Part shown: positions 27,235 through 36,905 of the stretch, piece by piece
How the letters are laid out: each line of letters opens with the position of its first letter
Position numbering within the stretch: position 1 is the first letter of the stretch
The notes under the pieces: generated by a model
What the model was told of the DNA's origin: nothing
The model's database searches: none
What the model saw: the letters and a program-made list of their open reading frames with translations, nothing else
Origin: Cyclobacteriaceae bacterium
Lineage (GTDB): Bacteria; Bacteroidota; Bacteroidia; Cytophagales; Cyclobacteriaceae
Length of the DNA: 64,000 nucleotides
Reading direction: 5' to 3'
Assembly (NCBI GenBank): GCA_026003355.1
Contig: BPHC01000002.1
Coordinates: 310,001-374,000, forward strand
Program-made: the position numbers and the translations under genes

Positions 27235-27849
27235 TTAAAACGATGTTAAAAAAAACTTCAAAATTTTTTCACCGGCCTTACCCGATTTTTCCGGATGAAA
27301 CTGCACGGCAAGAAAATTATCTTTTTGCATCATGGCGCTGAAGGGCTTTATGTATTCGCAAAATCCTGATGTATGGCTGTTTATGGGAATGTAATAACTG
27401 TGTACAAAATAAAAGTCATCGGTGTGTGCAAATTGTACCCTGTTTAGGTCATCGTTTTCCGGATGGCTATTACGCAGGTTGTATACTACTCTGTTCCAGC
27501 CCATGTGGGGCACTTTGTGTTGCGCATCGGCCTGAAATTTCTTTACCTCTTCGTTAAATATACCAATGCAGGGAGTATTGCCTTCTTCCGAATGGCGGCA
27601 AAGCAGTTGCATGCCCAGGCAAATACCCAGTACAGGCTGGCGAAGGCTCCGGATGAGCAAGTCTAATTTTTTTTCCCTAAGATGTTGCATGGTGGTGTGG
27701 GCCTGACCTACGCCCGGGAATATTACCCGGTCGGATCCGGCAATTTCTTCCGGGTTGTCGGTTACTACATATTCCGCCTGTAGCCTTTCGAGGGCAAAGG
27801 CTACCGACTGAATATTGCCGGCATTGTAACGGATAATGGCTGTTTTCAT
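27235..27849 (-). CDS. hisH: Imidazole glycerol phosphate synthase glutaminase subunit HisH
   Basis: 204 residues from the ATG at 27849; an in-frame extension to 27936 runs into hisB and lacks family similarity. Class I glutamine amidotransferase: catalytic Cys in LGICLGMQLL, catalytic His/Glu in VQFHPEKSG, plus MGWNRV. Supplies ammonia to HisF. Sixteen bases after hisB. Confidence 0.97.
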   Translation of the reverse strand: MKTAIIRYNAGNIQSVAFALERLQAEYVVTDNPEEIAGSDRVIFPGVGQAHTTMQHLREKKLDLLIRSLRQPVLGICLGMQLLCRHSEEGNTPCIGIFNEEVKKFQADAQHKVPHMGWNRVVYNLRNSHPENDDLNRVQFAHTDDFYFVHSYYIPINSHTSGFCEYIKPFSAMMQKDNFLAVQFHPEKSGKAGEKILKFFLTSF

Positions 27850-27865
27850 TATACCTGGTATTAAT

Positions 27866-28981
27866 TTACAAAACACCTTTGGTGCTGGGTAATTCGGTTC
27901 CTTCGCGCTTTGCAGCCTGGTGCAGGCACCGGGCAAAGGCCTTGAATATTGATTCTATTTTATGGTGTTCGTTTTCGCCAACGGCATGGATGTGCAGGGT
28001 GCAGCGGGCTGTGTCGGTAAACGATTTGAAGAAGTGGCTGAACATTTCGGTGGGCATGTCGCCAATTTTTTCGCGGGTAAAAGCCGCTTCCCATTTCAGC
28101 CACGGCCGTCCGCCCAGGTCCAGTGCAACGCTGGCCTGACAATCGTCCATGGGTAAAACAAAGGCGTAGCGGTTAATGCCGCGTTTGTTGCCCAAAGCAG
28201 TCGCAAACGCTTCGCCCAGCGCAAGGGCAGTATCTTCAATGGTATGGTGTTCGTCAACATGCAGGTCGCCCTGGGCTTCAATTTTTAAATCCATACTTCC
28301 ATGGCGGGCCAGCTGCTGGAGCATGTGGTCAAAAAAACCGATTCCGGTATGGATGTCGGCATTTCCACTACCATCCAGGTTTAGTTCGGCGGTTATCCGG
28401 GTTTCGAGGGTATGGCGCTGTATGCGGGCCGTGCGCGGTGGGTTTTTCAGCAATTCATATACTGCTTTCCAGCTACGGGTTATGAGGACGCAGGTTTTGT
28501 CAAGGTTTAGTTTGTGCACTTGTTCCCAAAGCGACTCGTCATTCAGTAACACCGCCCGGCAACCCAGGTTTTGCGCCAGTTTTACGTCGGTTAGCCGGTC
28601 GCCTATTACCCATGAATTTTTCAGGTCGTAGCCGGGCGAAAAATAGTGTTGCAACATGCCGGTGCCCGGCTTGCGGGTGGGCAGGTTTTGGTGAGCAAAC
28701 GAGCGGTCGATGTGTACTGCAGCAAAGTGAATGCCCTGTCCTTCCAGTGTTTGCATGAGTTTGTTATGGGCCGGCCAGAAGGTATGTTCCGGAAAGCGCT
28801 CGGTACCCAGTCCGTCCTGGTTGGTAACCATTACCAGCTCGTAGCTGGTTTCTTCCACCAGCTGACTGAGCCAGCGTAACATGCCGGGGTAAAATTCCAG
28901 TTTCTCCAGGCTGTCTATCTGTTCATCGGGTGGTTCGGTTATCAGGGTTCCGTCGCGGTCAATAAAGAGTAAGCGTTTCAT
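27866..28981 (-). CDS. hisB: Bifunctional histidinol-phosphatase / imidazoleglycerol-phosphate dehydratase
   Basis: 371 residues with both activities fused, as in E. coli. The HAD phosphatase domain starts [13 protein letters not shown] and continues with [14 protein letters not shown] and VIGDRLTDV. The IGPD domain starts near residue 180 with [31 protein letters not shown] and [13 protein letters not shown], which contain the His/Glu Mn-binding motifs. Two bases after hisC. Confidence 0.97.
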   Translation of the reverse strand: MKRLLFIDRDGTLITEPPDEQIDSLEKLEFYPGMLRWLSQLVEETSYELVMVTNQDGLGTERFPEHTFWPAHNKLMQTLEGQGIHFAAVHIDRSFAHQNLPTRKPGTGMLQHYFSPGYDLKNSWVIGDRLTDVKLAQNLGCRAVLLNDESLWEQVHKLNLDKTCVLITRSWKAVYELLKNPPRTARIQRHTLETRITAELNLDGSGNADIHTGIGFFDHMLQQLARHGSMDLKIEAQGDLHVDEHHTIEDTALALGEAFATALGNKRGINRYAFVLPMDDCQASVALDLGGRPWLKWEAAFTREKIGDMPTEMFSHFFKSFTDTARCTLHIHAVGENEHHKIESIFKAFARCLHQAAKREGTELPSTKGVL

Positions 28982-28983
28982 GT

Positions 28984-30027
28984 TTATGGTTTGAATTGTT
29001 GCAGGGCGCTGATAAGCTTTGTGTTTTCATTGGGCGTGCCAACGGTTATACGCAGGCAGTTGCGCCCATGCAGAACTGCCGAGCGGTCGCGTACAATAAT
29101 GCCGTTCTGCAACAGGTAGTTATAAATCTGGCGGGCATCTTTAAACCGCACCAGCAAAAAATTGGCTTGAGAGGGAAATACCTGTTCAACCACAGCCAGC
29201 GTTTGGAGTTGGTTGGCCAGTCGGTTGCGCTGATTAATAATTTCTTTTATCTGCCTGTTTACCTCATCGGTTTTGCGCAGGCGTTCGAGTGCCAGCGCCT
29301 GTGCGGCGTGGCTAATGTTGTACGGAGGCTTTATGTTGTTCAGCCATTTTATGAGATTTGCCCGGGCAAAGGCCAGCCCCAGGCGCAGACCGGCAAGTCC
29401 GTAGGCTTTTGAAAGCGTTTGCATAATCATGAGATTGGGCCAGTTGTCCAGTTCAGGAAGAAAGCCCTGATCATCCGAAAAGTCAATATAGGCTTCATCT
29501 ACCACCACCAGGCCGTTAAAGCGGGCAAGTATTTCACGAACCTGATTTTTGTCCAGCAGGTTGCCCGACGGGTTGTTGGGCGAGCACAGAAATATAATTT
29601 TTGTACGGGGCCCAACGGCTTTAAGTATATCCCGGGCTTCAAGATTAAAGCTGGAAGTGAGCGGCACTTTTATAATGCCGGCATGGTTTATTTGAGCGCT
29701 AACCTGGTACATGCCATAAGTGGGATCGGGAATAACAATCACATCCTGGCCAGGCTCGCACAAAAGGCGTATAATCAGGTCGATTACTTCATCGCTGCCA
29801 TTTCCGATAAAGATTTTTTCAGGATTTATATTTTTCAGGGCGCTGATTACACCTTTAAGCTCAGCCTGGTGCGGATCGGGGTAGCGGTGCCAGGCAGCAG
29901 GGTAGGGGTTTTCGTTGGCGTCCAGAAATACTTCGGCTTTCCCTCTGTACTCATCGCGTGCGGTGCTGTACGGAGTTATTTTAAGAAGGTGCGGCCTGAT
30001 TAATGACTCTATATTAAAAGTTGTCAT
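28984..30027 (-). CDS. hisC: Histidinol-phosphate aminotransferase
   Basis: 347 residues, PLP-dependent fold type [49 protein letters not shown] and [14 protein letters not shown], the last containing the Schiff-base Lys. C-terminal [15 protein letters not shown] is typical. Three bases after hisD. Confidence 0.97.
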   Translation of the reverse strand: MTTFNIESLIRPHLLKITPYSTARDEYRGKAEVFLDANENPYPAAWHRYPDPHQAELKGVISALKNINPEKIFIGNGSDEVIDLIIRLLCEPGQDVIVIPDPTYGMYQVSAQINHAGIIKVPLTSSFNLEARDILKAVGPRTKIIFLCSPNNPSGNLLDKNQVREILARFNGLVVVDEAYIDFSDDQGFLPELDNWPNLMIMQTLSKAYGLAGLRLGLAFARANLIKWLNNIKPPYNISHAAQALALERLRKTDEVNRQIKEIINQRNRLANQLQTLAVVEQVFPSQANFLLVRFKDARQIYNYLLQNGIIVRDRSAVLHGRNCLRITVGTPNENTKLISALQQFKP

Positions 30028-30030
30028 GGG

Positions 30031-31308
30031 TTAAAAGGTTAATCGTACCGATATGGCTGTAGCGTGTGCCTCCAGTTGTTCGGCGCGCGCCATTTCCATT
30101 ACGGTTTCTCCCAAACGCATCAGACCTTGCTGGGTAATGTGCTGAAAGGTAATATACTTCATAAAGCTTTCGACCGATACGCCACCGTACAGCCTGGCAT
30201 AGCCGTTGGTAGGCAGGGTATGGTTGGTTCCTGAGGCGTAATCGCCTGCGGCTTCGGGCGAATAATTTCCCAGAAATACCGATCCGGCGTTTTTTATTTC
30301 TTCGGCCATTTGCGCAGCATTGCCCGTATTGATAATTAAATGCTCGGGTGCGTAGGTGTTGATGAAGGCAAGGGCATCAGCCGAACGGCTGAACACTATA
30401 GCCCGGCTGTTTTTAAGTGCTTGTTCGGCAATGCTTTTTCTGGGCAGGTTTTGCAGTTGTTTGTGCAGTTCGTTTATAACTGCCAGGGCCGTGTTTTCGG
30501 TATTGCAAACCAGTATTACCTGGCTGTCGGTTCCGTGCTCGGCCTGCGACAGCAGGTCGGCTGCCACAAACATAGGGTTAGCCTGTTCATCGGCCCATAC
30601 CAGCAGTTCGCTGGGGCCTGCGGGCAGATCGATGGCCAGGCCTTCGCGGGCCACCATCTCCTTGGCTTTGGTTACATATTGGTTACCGGGCCCGAAAATT
30701 TTCTGCACTGCCGGAATCGAAGGTGTGCCGTAAGCCATGGCACCTATGGCCTGTGCACCTCCTGCTTTAAATATGCGCCGCACCCCGGCATGGGAAGCTG
30801 CAAAGAGTATGGCCGGGTGAATACTGCCGTCTTTGGCGGGCGGGGTGCAGAGTACGGTTTCTGTACAGCCGGCTATGCGTGCGGGTATGGCCAGCATAAG
30901 CACTGTTGAAAACAGTGGGGCCGTTCCGCCGGGCACATAAATACCTACGCGTTCAAGGGGTACGGCTTTGCGCCAGCAGGTTACGCCGGGCTGTGTTTCG
31001 ATTTTGGTTACCGGCTGAAGCTGGCTTCGATGGAACTTTTCAACATTGGCCGAAGCCGTTTCGATGGCCTTTTTAAGCGCAGGCGGAATCAGGCCGGCGG
31101 CTGCCTGTATTTCTGGGATGGTTACCTCAAGGTTTTCGGTTTCTGCGCCGTCATACAGCCGGTTAAACTCTTTTAATGCTGCATCGCCACCCTGCTTTAC
31201 TCTTAGCAATATGTTTCGTACGGTGCCCTCGAGAAAGTCAAGTTCAAGTTGTGGCCGCGCGCATAGTTCAGGCCATTGAGAAGATTGAGGCTCGATAAAA
31301 ATGTTCAT
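30031..31308 (-). CDS. hisD: Histidinol dehydrogenase
   Basis: 425 residues from the ATG at 31308 (a TTG two codons earlier is possible). Oxidises histidinol to histidine in two NAD-dependent steps. Zn-site and signature blocks are present: PGGTAPLFSTVLMLAIPA, GGAQAIGAMAYG, FGPGNQYVTKAKE, DLPAGPSE, DLLSQAEHGTDSQV and NHTLPTNGYARLYGG. Full length and uninterrupted. Confidence 0.97.
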   Translation of the reverse strand: MNIFIEPQSSQWPELCARPQLELDFLEGTVRNILLRVKQGGDAALKEFNRLYDGAETENLEVTIPEIQAAAGLIPPALKKAIETASANVEKFHRSQLQPVTKIETQPGVTCWRKAVPLERVGIYVPGGTAPLFSTVLMLAIPARIAGCTETVLCTPPAKDGSIHPAILFAASHAGVRRIFKAGGAQAIGAMAYGTPSIPAVQKIFGPGNQYVTKAKEMVAREGLAIDLPAGPSELLVWADEQANPMFVAADLLSQAEHGTDSQVILVCNTENTALAVINELHKQLQNLPRKSIAEQALKNSRAIVFSRSADALAFINTYAPEHLIINTGNAAQMAEEIKNAGSVFLGNYSPEAAGDYASGTNHTLPTNGYARLYGGVSVESFMKYITFQHITQQGLMRLGETVMEMARAEQLEAHATAISVRLTF

Positions 31309-31319
31309 AGACAATTTCT

Positions 31320-32172
31320 TTACACAATCATTTTTTCAATGGGTATAACAAGAATACCCTGTGCGCCCAGTTTTTTCAGCTGCCCGATTTTTTCCCAAAA
31401 GTCGTCTTCATTTACAACAGAATGCAACGAACTCCATCCGGGCATGGCCAGCGGAAGCACGGTAGGGCTTTTCATGCCTGGTAAAATCCGGGTTATGGCC
31501 TCTATGGCATGGTTGGGGCAATTCAGCAGGATATACTTGCTTTGTTGTGCTTTTTGTACGGCTTCAAACCGGAATACCAGTTGTTCGAGCAAGTCCTTTT
31601 TTTGATCCGACAGGTTTTTGTGGGCAACCAGTACGGCTTCGGAATGTAATATGGTTTCTACCTCTTTCAGTCCGTTACTTAACAAGGTGCTTCCTGAACT
31701 TACCAGATCGCATATAGCATCGGCCAGACCAATACCCGGGGCAATTTCTACCGAGCCGCTTATTTCGTGAATACCGGCCGAGATGTTGTGTTGGAGCAGA
31801 AATTTTTTTACCAGGTTCGGGTACGATGTAGCTATGTTTTTTCCGTTAAGCCAGCTTATGCCCGTATAGTATTCGCTGCGGGGGTACTGCCACCGATAGC
31901 CGGCAACGCGAAAAACCCAGCCTTTTTACTATTTCGCCCGCCTTTTGCTTTTCCAGAAAGATATTCTCTCCCACAATGCCGGCATCGGCCACGCCATCTT
32001 CTACATACTGCGGGATGTCGTCATCTCTGAGAAACAGTAATTCCACCGGAAAATTTAAAGCCGTGGCTTTAAGCTGGTCTTTTCCGTTACTGAAAATCAG
32101 GCCGCTTTCCTTTAACAAATTCATGGAGCCTTCCTGCAGGCGTCCGGATTTCTGAATGGCCAGTCGCAACAT
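31320..32172 (-). CDS. hisG: ATP phosphoribosyltransferase HisG, frameshifted in this sequence
   Basis: First enzyme of histidine synthesis and the usual feedback target. Starts MLRLAIQKSGRLQEGS at 32172; the catalytic core includes DGVADAGIVGENIF. The frame closes early at 31846 because of the G5 run at 31880-31884. Removing one G restores VAVPRSEYYTG and continues to ILVIPIEKMIV with stop at 31320. The span is 853 bases, one more than a multiple of three, giving 283 residues, right for the long HisG form with the C-terminal regulatory domain. All other his genes are intact, so I favour a sequencing error over a true mutation. Confidence 0.9.
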
Positions 32173-32190
32173 AAATTTTTCGATAAGGTT

Positions 32191-32229
32191 ATAAAACAAA
32201 AAAGGCCTGCCGGTGCGTGGCAAGCCTTT
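32191..32229 (-). terminator. his attenuator terminator hairpin
   Basis: On the minus strand an 11-bp stem (AAAGGCTTGCC with GGCAGGCCTTT, one G-U) encloses a 7-base loop and is followed by a T-rich tract TTTGTTTTAT. The arms are at 32219-32229 and 32201-32211. It lies between the leader peptide stop and the hisG start, where an intrinsic attenuator should be. Confidence 0.85.
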
Positions 32230-32276
32230 TTCAGGTTTCTTTGTTTGGTTTGTCAAATCAAAAACCAGCCACGCAC
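32213..32276 (-). promoter_or_regulatory. his attenuator antiterminator pairing
   Basis: The minus-strand segment GTGCGTGGC (32268-32276) inside the leader peptide gene is perfectly complementary to GCCACGCAC (32213-32221), which forms the loop and part of the 5' arm of the terminator. The two structures are mutually exclusive. A ribosome stalled on the upstream His codons would leave the first segment free and permit readthrough; one at the leader stop would cover it and allow termination. Confidence 0.8.
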
Positions 32277-32330
32277 TGTTTGGTTTAACAGATGGTGGTG
32301 ATGATGGTTTATGATCTGGCAAAAATTCAT
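32253..32330 (-). CDS. hisL: his operon leader peptide with five consecutive His codons
   Basis: 25 residues: starts MNFCQIIN, then five His codons (CAT CAT CAC CAC CAT, 32292-32306), then LLNQTVRGWFLI and TGA at 32253-32255. The run of control codons, the overlap with an antiterminator arm and the terminator 24 bases beyond the stop make a classical ribosome-mediated attenuation leader. The ATG is 24 bases downstream of the stop of the DUF3592-like gene. No convincing promoter was resolved, so the transcript may start inside that upstream gene. Confidence 0.85.
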   Translation of the reverse strand: MNFCQIINHHHHHLLNQTVRGWFLI

Positions 32331-32354
32331 ACGGCAAATAAAAGCGAAAGCTGC

Positions 32355-32984
32355 TTACTTTCCAAAAGCTTTTTTAAGTTTTCTGCGTATAAAGCCAATG
32401 GTTAGTGAAACAGCTAACAGAAATGCGCCAATAATTACAAATCCTAAGCTTACTGAAAATTGTTCTCTGAAGCTGTCAATGGTGGCTTTTTCGGGGTCGG
32501 TTGCCGAAACCAGCATCACTACTTCATCATTCACCTCATAGTCAGGCGGATGACTGTAGTTGTTGCTGTAATAAGTAAACAGCCTGCCGTTGTACCGGTA
32601 GGCAACCACAGGAGCCACTGCCGGGCCGGCACTGTTTTCGGGCACCAATTCAATAACCTTGCCCTTTAGGCGAATGGCCTGTTGGGCAAATTGCTGTGCC
32701 GAGTACCAGAAATAGGCAGCCCCTGCCAGGCACAACAGGGCCATCATTCCGATAATGATTGAAGCGGAGCGCAGCACCAGTATCGCACAGCCAGCCAGGC
32801 CGGCAACAGACTGCAGGGGGCGAGCAGCGGAGGTTGTAATTTCATCTTCCAGCACGCTGATAAGCTTTTCTGCGTCGGCAGTGCTGATGGTAAATTGCTG
32901 TCGGAGGTAGGTCACGGCCTGTTGCCGCTTTCCGGCAGCCAGCAGGCGGATAAGTTGAAGTTTAAGGTCTGATGGGATATTCAC
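32355..32984 (-). CDS. DUF3592-like membrane protein
   Basis: 209 residues. An N-terminal helical segment (about 1-50) resembles a small ribosomal-L7/L12-like helical fold (LIRLLAAGKRQQAVTYLRQQF). Two membrane helices follow near 73-95 and 175-195, flanking an extracytoplasmic beta domain with GKVIELVPEN, VVAYRYNGRLFTYYSN and VNDEVVMLVSATDPEKATID, the pattern of DUF3592. The C-terminus is basic (IRRKLKKAFGK). Function unknown. Lies just upstream of the his leader. Confidence 0.75.
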   Translation of the reverse strand: MNIPSDLKLQLIRLLAAGKRQQAVTYLRQQFTISTADAEKLISVLEDEITTSAARPLQSVAGLAGCAILVLRSASIIIGMMALLCLAGAAYFWYSAQQFAQQAIRLKGKVIELVPENSAGPAVAPVVAYRYNGRLFTYYSNNYSHPPDYEVNDEVVMLVSATDPEKATIDSFREQFSVSLGFVIIGAFLLAVSLTIGFIRRKLKKAFGK

Positions 32985-33012
32985 AACAAATTATACAGCT
33001 AACTTAGCGAAA

Positions 33013-34023
33013 ATGAACCAAAAAAAATCAATCTGGATATTTGTTGCGGTTACCGGTTTGCTGGGAGCCTGCGAAACGCCCGAAATACGCAAGCAGCGCC
33101 TGCTTTTGCGGGGTAACGAAGCGCTGGAACATCAAAGTTATGCTGAAGCCATACGGCTTTACGCAGCTGCGCTTGATATTGACAGTTGTTATGCCGAGGC
33201 GCTGAATAACTGGGGTACAACCCTGCACCGGCAAAAAGACTACGCCCAGGCGGCAGAAAAGTATTCCAGGGCATTGATGTGTAAACCGGATTACGTAAAC
33301 GCCTGGTTGAATCGGGCCAATACGTGGTTTGAGATGAAGCAATACGAACGGTCGTTGCACGACGCACAGGCCGTACTGAAGTTAGCCGATACGGTTCCGG
33401 CTTATTTTATCAGCGGCATAGCCTGTGCTGCCATGGGGCGGCATGAAGAGGCAAAACAGTGGTTCAGGCGGGTGCTGATGCGGCAGCAAGAAAATGCAGA
33501 GGCAGCTGTTAACCTGGCTATTGCCATGTACTACCGGATGGAATACGATAGTGCCGAACAGGTGCTTGCCGCGTTGTTACAACAACAACCGGATGAAGCC
33601 GAAGCCTGGAATACACGGGGCATGGTAGCCTTGGCAATGGCTGCGTGGGATGACGCTATTGGATATTTCAATACCGCCCTGCGCCTGAAGGACAACGCAT
33701 GGTACCTGAATAACAGGGGCTATGCATGGCTGATGAAAGGTAATTATAACCTGGCGCTAAGCGACATTAACGAAAGCCTGGCCCGCGATCCGCAGAACGC
33801 CTGGGCCTACCGGAACAAAGGCATTTATTACCTGCTTACCGGTGAACCGGCATCGGCTGTTCGCTTGCTGGAACAGGCTGCTGCGATGGACGAGAGGGTT
33901 GAAGACGTGTATGCCTGGTTGGCTGAGGCGCACGCAAAGGCCGGTAACATTACCGAAGCCTGCCGGTATGCGCGGTTATCGGCTGAACGGGGCGAGCGGA
34001 AAAAGGCTATGGCTGATTGTTGA
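33013..34023 (+). CDS. TPR-repeat lipoprotein
   Basis: 336 residues. Lipobox LLGAC at the end of the signal peptide. Around eight TPR motifs follow, e.g. SYAEAIRLYAAALDIDSCYAEALNNWG, DYAQAAEKYSRALMCKPDYVNAWLNRA and NYNLALSDINESLARDPQNAWAYRNKG. TPR lipoproteins usually scaffold envelope complexes. Monocistronic, divergent from the DUF3592-like gene and followed by a strong terminator. Confidence 0.9.
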   Translation: MNQKKSIWIFVAVTGLLGACETPEIRKQRLLLRGNEALEHQSYAEAIRLYAAALDIDSCYAEALNNWGTTLHRQKDYAQAAEKYSRALMCKPDYVNAWLNRANTWFEMKQYERSLHDAQAVLKLADTVPAYFISGIACAAMGRHEEAKQWFRRVLMRQQENAEAAVNLAIAMYYRMEYDSAEQVLAALLQQQPDEAEAWNTRGMVALAMAAWDDAIGYFNTALRLKDNAWYLNNRGYAWLMKGNYNLALSDINESLARDPQNAWAYRNKGIYYLLTGEPASAVRLLEQAAAMDERVEDVYAWLAEAHAKAGNITEACRYARLSAERGERKKAMADC

Positions 34024-34034
34024 AGTTGGAAAAT

Positions 34035-34062
34035 AAAAAGGGAGCTCAGTAGCTCCCTTTTT
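34035..34062. terminator. Bidirectional intrinsic terminator
   Basis: Perfect 12-bp stem AAAAAGGGAGCT / AGCTCCCTTTTT with the 4-base loop CAGT, between the TPR lipoprotein (plus) and the lipoprotein gene ending at 34086 (minus). A-rich and T-rich flanks allow function in both directions. Confidence 0.9.
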
Positions 34063-34085
34063 AAGCCAGATAACTTAAATGTTAA

Positions 34086-35628
34086 TTAATAAACTACATC
34101 AGCAATAAATGTCTTAGCAATTCTAATTTTTTCGGACCCGTTTGTTGGTACGACATCAAAGGATATTCTGATGGCCATATTATTTAATCCTACGTTGGAA
34201 GGAAGTTTAAAATATGTAGGATTTGCGATTATATTTTGGGTTGAATTTAAAATTGCTTCAATTTGTCCATTATGCTCTAATATAGGTATACTGCCTGGGT
34301 TTAGTAAAATTATTTCCCTTTTAATATTCTGGATAGAGGCAATTTGCACATATCCATTACCTCCAACTACTGCTGGATTGAATTCCAGTTGAAATGAATT
34401 TAAATCAATGATAGGATAATGCCAGTATGTGGTCCCAAATCCGCCACCAAAACCACCCGAGGTCCTAACTTTAGTTACTTTTATTTTGGGCTTTGCCGAT
34501 ATATAGAAAACACCTAAAGGTTCATTATATGATGGTGCATATCCCGCTGTATTGTTTTGATTATAGCCAGGCCATGCAAAACTAGGAGTTACGACAGCAA
34601 AGTCATCTGAAAGAGTACCATTTAATTTGATTTGGGTATTCATTTGTAAATTTATTTTTTGAATATTAGTTGCTTCACCCGCGCCAAACACACCAGCAAA
34701 TAATTGTTTTATAAAGCCGGCTTTTGCGCCAGATATTATACCTTTAATAGCTGAGAATACTTGTGCACCAAATTTTGATGCATCTGATTCTCCTTTAATG
34801 ATTGATGCGGCATATTCTGTAGTTGCAAAACCGATCTTTACTGCACCATCTGCTGTGGGGCTTACAAGGAAATCAAACTTACTTTTGGTAATACTTTGGA
34901 ATTGATGTTCCAGACAATGTTCCAGTTTGAGTTCCTGAAAGCTGAAGATCAATTATATTGAATGACTTGATCTTCCAAGTAAAAAAGGAACTTAAATAGG
35001 ATTGATTCTTTATGTTTTTATCGTAAGCTAATTCATGTTCAAATAAGTACCATGTCCCAGGGGCAACTTGGGCATTCTCTATTATAGATGTAAATGTTAA
35101 GTTCTGTCCAAAATTTATTGGGTCATTAGTGGTAAAGTTTAAAATAGGCGAATTGACTGCGTATGGCTTTTCGTTGTATAAAGTGTGTGCAATGTTATCT
35201 GAGTTAATAAAGTTCCTTGTGTTCGGAATGTAGTAATACATTCTAATCAGACCTCTATATTTATTATACAAAACAAAATACAGCTGATCTGGTAGTCGCT
35301 CTGTACTAAAAGTGTTATATAGTAGTACCCAGCCATCACTTTTTCTATAATCATGAATAACGTCTGGAGATATTTCCCGGATGGCTCCTGAAGCCCAAGG
35401 TGCAGGAACTAAGTTAGTACTTTGAGGGGTAGGTAAAAAATCGTGGTGCATTTCCCCTTCATCCCAGTAAAGTTCGGGAGTTGCCACAGCATTAAGAATA
35501 GGATCACTCAATTTGCTTGATGACTTTACTGATGTTAAATCTCTTTTTGCTAAAGGCACAATGTAGTCAGTATTACAGGATACTACACACATTGTTGAGA
35601 GTAATAAAAGTATGAAATTTGTTTTCAT
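34086..35628 (-). CDS. Large lipoprotein of unknown function, apparently frameshifted
   Basis: Two overlapping frames (34879-35628 and 34086-34952) read as one protein. The first has a lipoprotein signal (CVVSC) and stops shortly after LSGTQTGTLSGTSI; the second continues with SITKSKFDFLVSPTADGAV. Deleting one base of the doublet near 34898-34899 gives LSGTSIQSITKSKF and a 513-residue lipoprotein; the span is 1543 bases, one over a multiple of three. A Gly/Ala-rich middle (about residues 285-320) could be hydrophobic. No known family recognised. The stretch is visibly AT-richer than its neighbours, suggesting acquisition. Two separate genes remain possible. Confidence 0.6.
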
Positions 35629-35697
35629 ATGAATTAGTATTTAAGACTTATTTAAAGCTAAATAGAATTTTAGAATTTTCAAAGTCTCTATAAAAAT

Positions 35698-36339
35698 ATG
35701 CCACGACATGTTGATTATCAATACATTAAGCTATGCCTTCTAGGTAATCGCTTACCCGGCGCACGGGCTCACGAACCCCTGCGTGCAAAGCCAATAGGGC
35801 AGGAAGTTCCCAGATTTAACCATTCCATACCACCCCGAAAGGGTAGTGTGCTGTTGTTGCTGTGTCCGGAATCAGACAACTTCCGCTTTCCGCTCATCAA
35901 AAGGCCGGAATATGCAGGCATGCATTCCGGTCAAATCAGCCTGCCGGGGGGCAAGGCCGAACCGGGTGAAACGCCTGTGCAGACAGCCCTGCGCGAAGCG
36001 AATGAGGAAATAGGGGTGGACCCCGGAGCAGTTAAGGTAGTGGGTTGCCTGTCGGACTTTTACGTTATTCCGAGCAATATTCTGGTAACCCCTGTTGTGG
36101 GAATTCTCAGCAGCCGGCAGGTTTTCAGGCCTGATAAACAGGAGGTGGTGCGCATTATTGAAGGAAGGCTCAGCGAGTTGTTACGGGATGATGCCGTGAA
36201 AGAAAAGGAGATTGAAGTGGCCGGACGCTACCGCATGTGGGCGCCCCACTTCGAAATAGAAGGCGAGGTGGTATGGGGGGCCACCGCCATGATGCTAAAC
36301 GAGTTCAGGGTTTTGCTGCGGGAATCGCTCGCAAACTAA
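35698..36339 (+). CDS. CoA pyrophosphatase (Nudix hydrolase, NudL-like)
   Basis: 213 residues. The Nudix box GGKAEPGETPVQTALREANEEIG matches GX5EX7REUXEEXGU. Just upstream is the CoA-specific motif LIKRPEYAGMHSGQISLPGG. Hydrolyses CoA to phosphopantetheine and 3',5'-ADP in the known family. The stop overlaps the convergent ferritin gene by four bases. Confidence 0.92.
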   Translation: MPRHVDYQYIKLCLLGNRLPGARAHEPLRAKPIGQEVPRFNHSIPPRKGSVLLLLCPESDNFRFPLIKRPEYAGMHSGQISLPGGKAEPGETPVQTALREANEEIGVDPGAVKVVGCLSDFYVIPSNILVTPVVGILSSRQVFRPDKQEVVRIIEGRLSELLRDDAVKEKEIEVAGRYRMWAPHFEIEGEVVWGATAMMLNEFRVLLRESLAN

Positions 36340-36890
36340 GCTCCGCTCTTCCCGGAAGCCCGTTCGGCATAAGCCTCCAGTTTTCCTATTTCCTGATCAA
36401 TCAGCCAAAGCCCAACACCCTCTTCACCAATAAGATTAAACAGCTCCACTGCCCTGCGCGCCAAGGTTTCTTCTTCCCTCTGCTCCATTACATACCACTG
36501 CAGAAAATTAAAGGTCGCAAAATCCTTTATCGAAAAACAATGATCAACTATCCGGTTAATGGATTTGGTAACCTCAAGCTCATGATCGAGCACAGTTTCA
36601 AATACTTCGCGTAGGCTCTTAAATGTATGTTTAATACCGGTAATCTCCGGCTGAAGCCCATGCCCCCCGGCGGTGTTAACGTAATGAATAAGTTTAAGCA
36701 TGTGCATACGCTCCTCTTCCGAGTGCTTGAACAGAAAAGCAGCCGAGGTATCGTACCCCTTGGTTTCGCACCACGAGGCCATAGACAGGTAAGCCGCAGA
36801 CGATTTGCCTTCCATGACAATCTGGTTGTTTAGCAACTCTTCGGTTTCCCGGGTGATAGACCGGGCCGGGGTAATGATTTGCTTTTTCAT
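36336..36890 (-). CDS. ftnA: Ferritin (non-haem)
   Basis: 184 residues, slightly longer than E. coli FtnA (165) because of extra residues at both ends. Iron-site residues sit in NQIVMEGKSSAAYLSMASW, HSEEERMHMLKLIHYV and FNFLQWYVMEQREEET, the last nearly identical to FtnA. Stores iron as a 24-mer cage with ferroxidase centres. Fifteen bases after the aconitase stop, so possibly co-transcribed with an abundant Fe-S enzyme. Confidence 0.93.
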   Translation of the reverse strand: MKKQIITPARSITRETEELLNNQIVMEGKSSAAYLSMASWCETKGYDTSAAFLFKHSEEERMHMLKLIHYVNTAGGHGLQPEITGIKHTFKSLREVFETVLDHELEVTKSINRIVDHCFSIKDFATFNFLQWYVMEQREEETLARRAVELFNLIGEEGVGLWLIDQEIGKLEAYAERASGKSGA

Positions 36891-36905
36891 TTTTTGCTGA
36901 TGATT

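Noticed and set aside
31846-31884. Programmed frameshifting in hisG
   Set aside because: No slippery heptamer plus pseudoknot was seen, and five other genes show the same one-base expansion, so a common technical cause is simpler.
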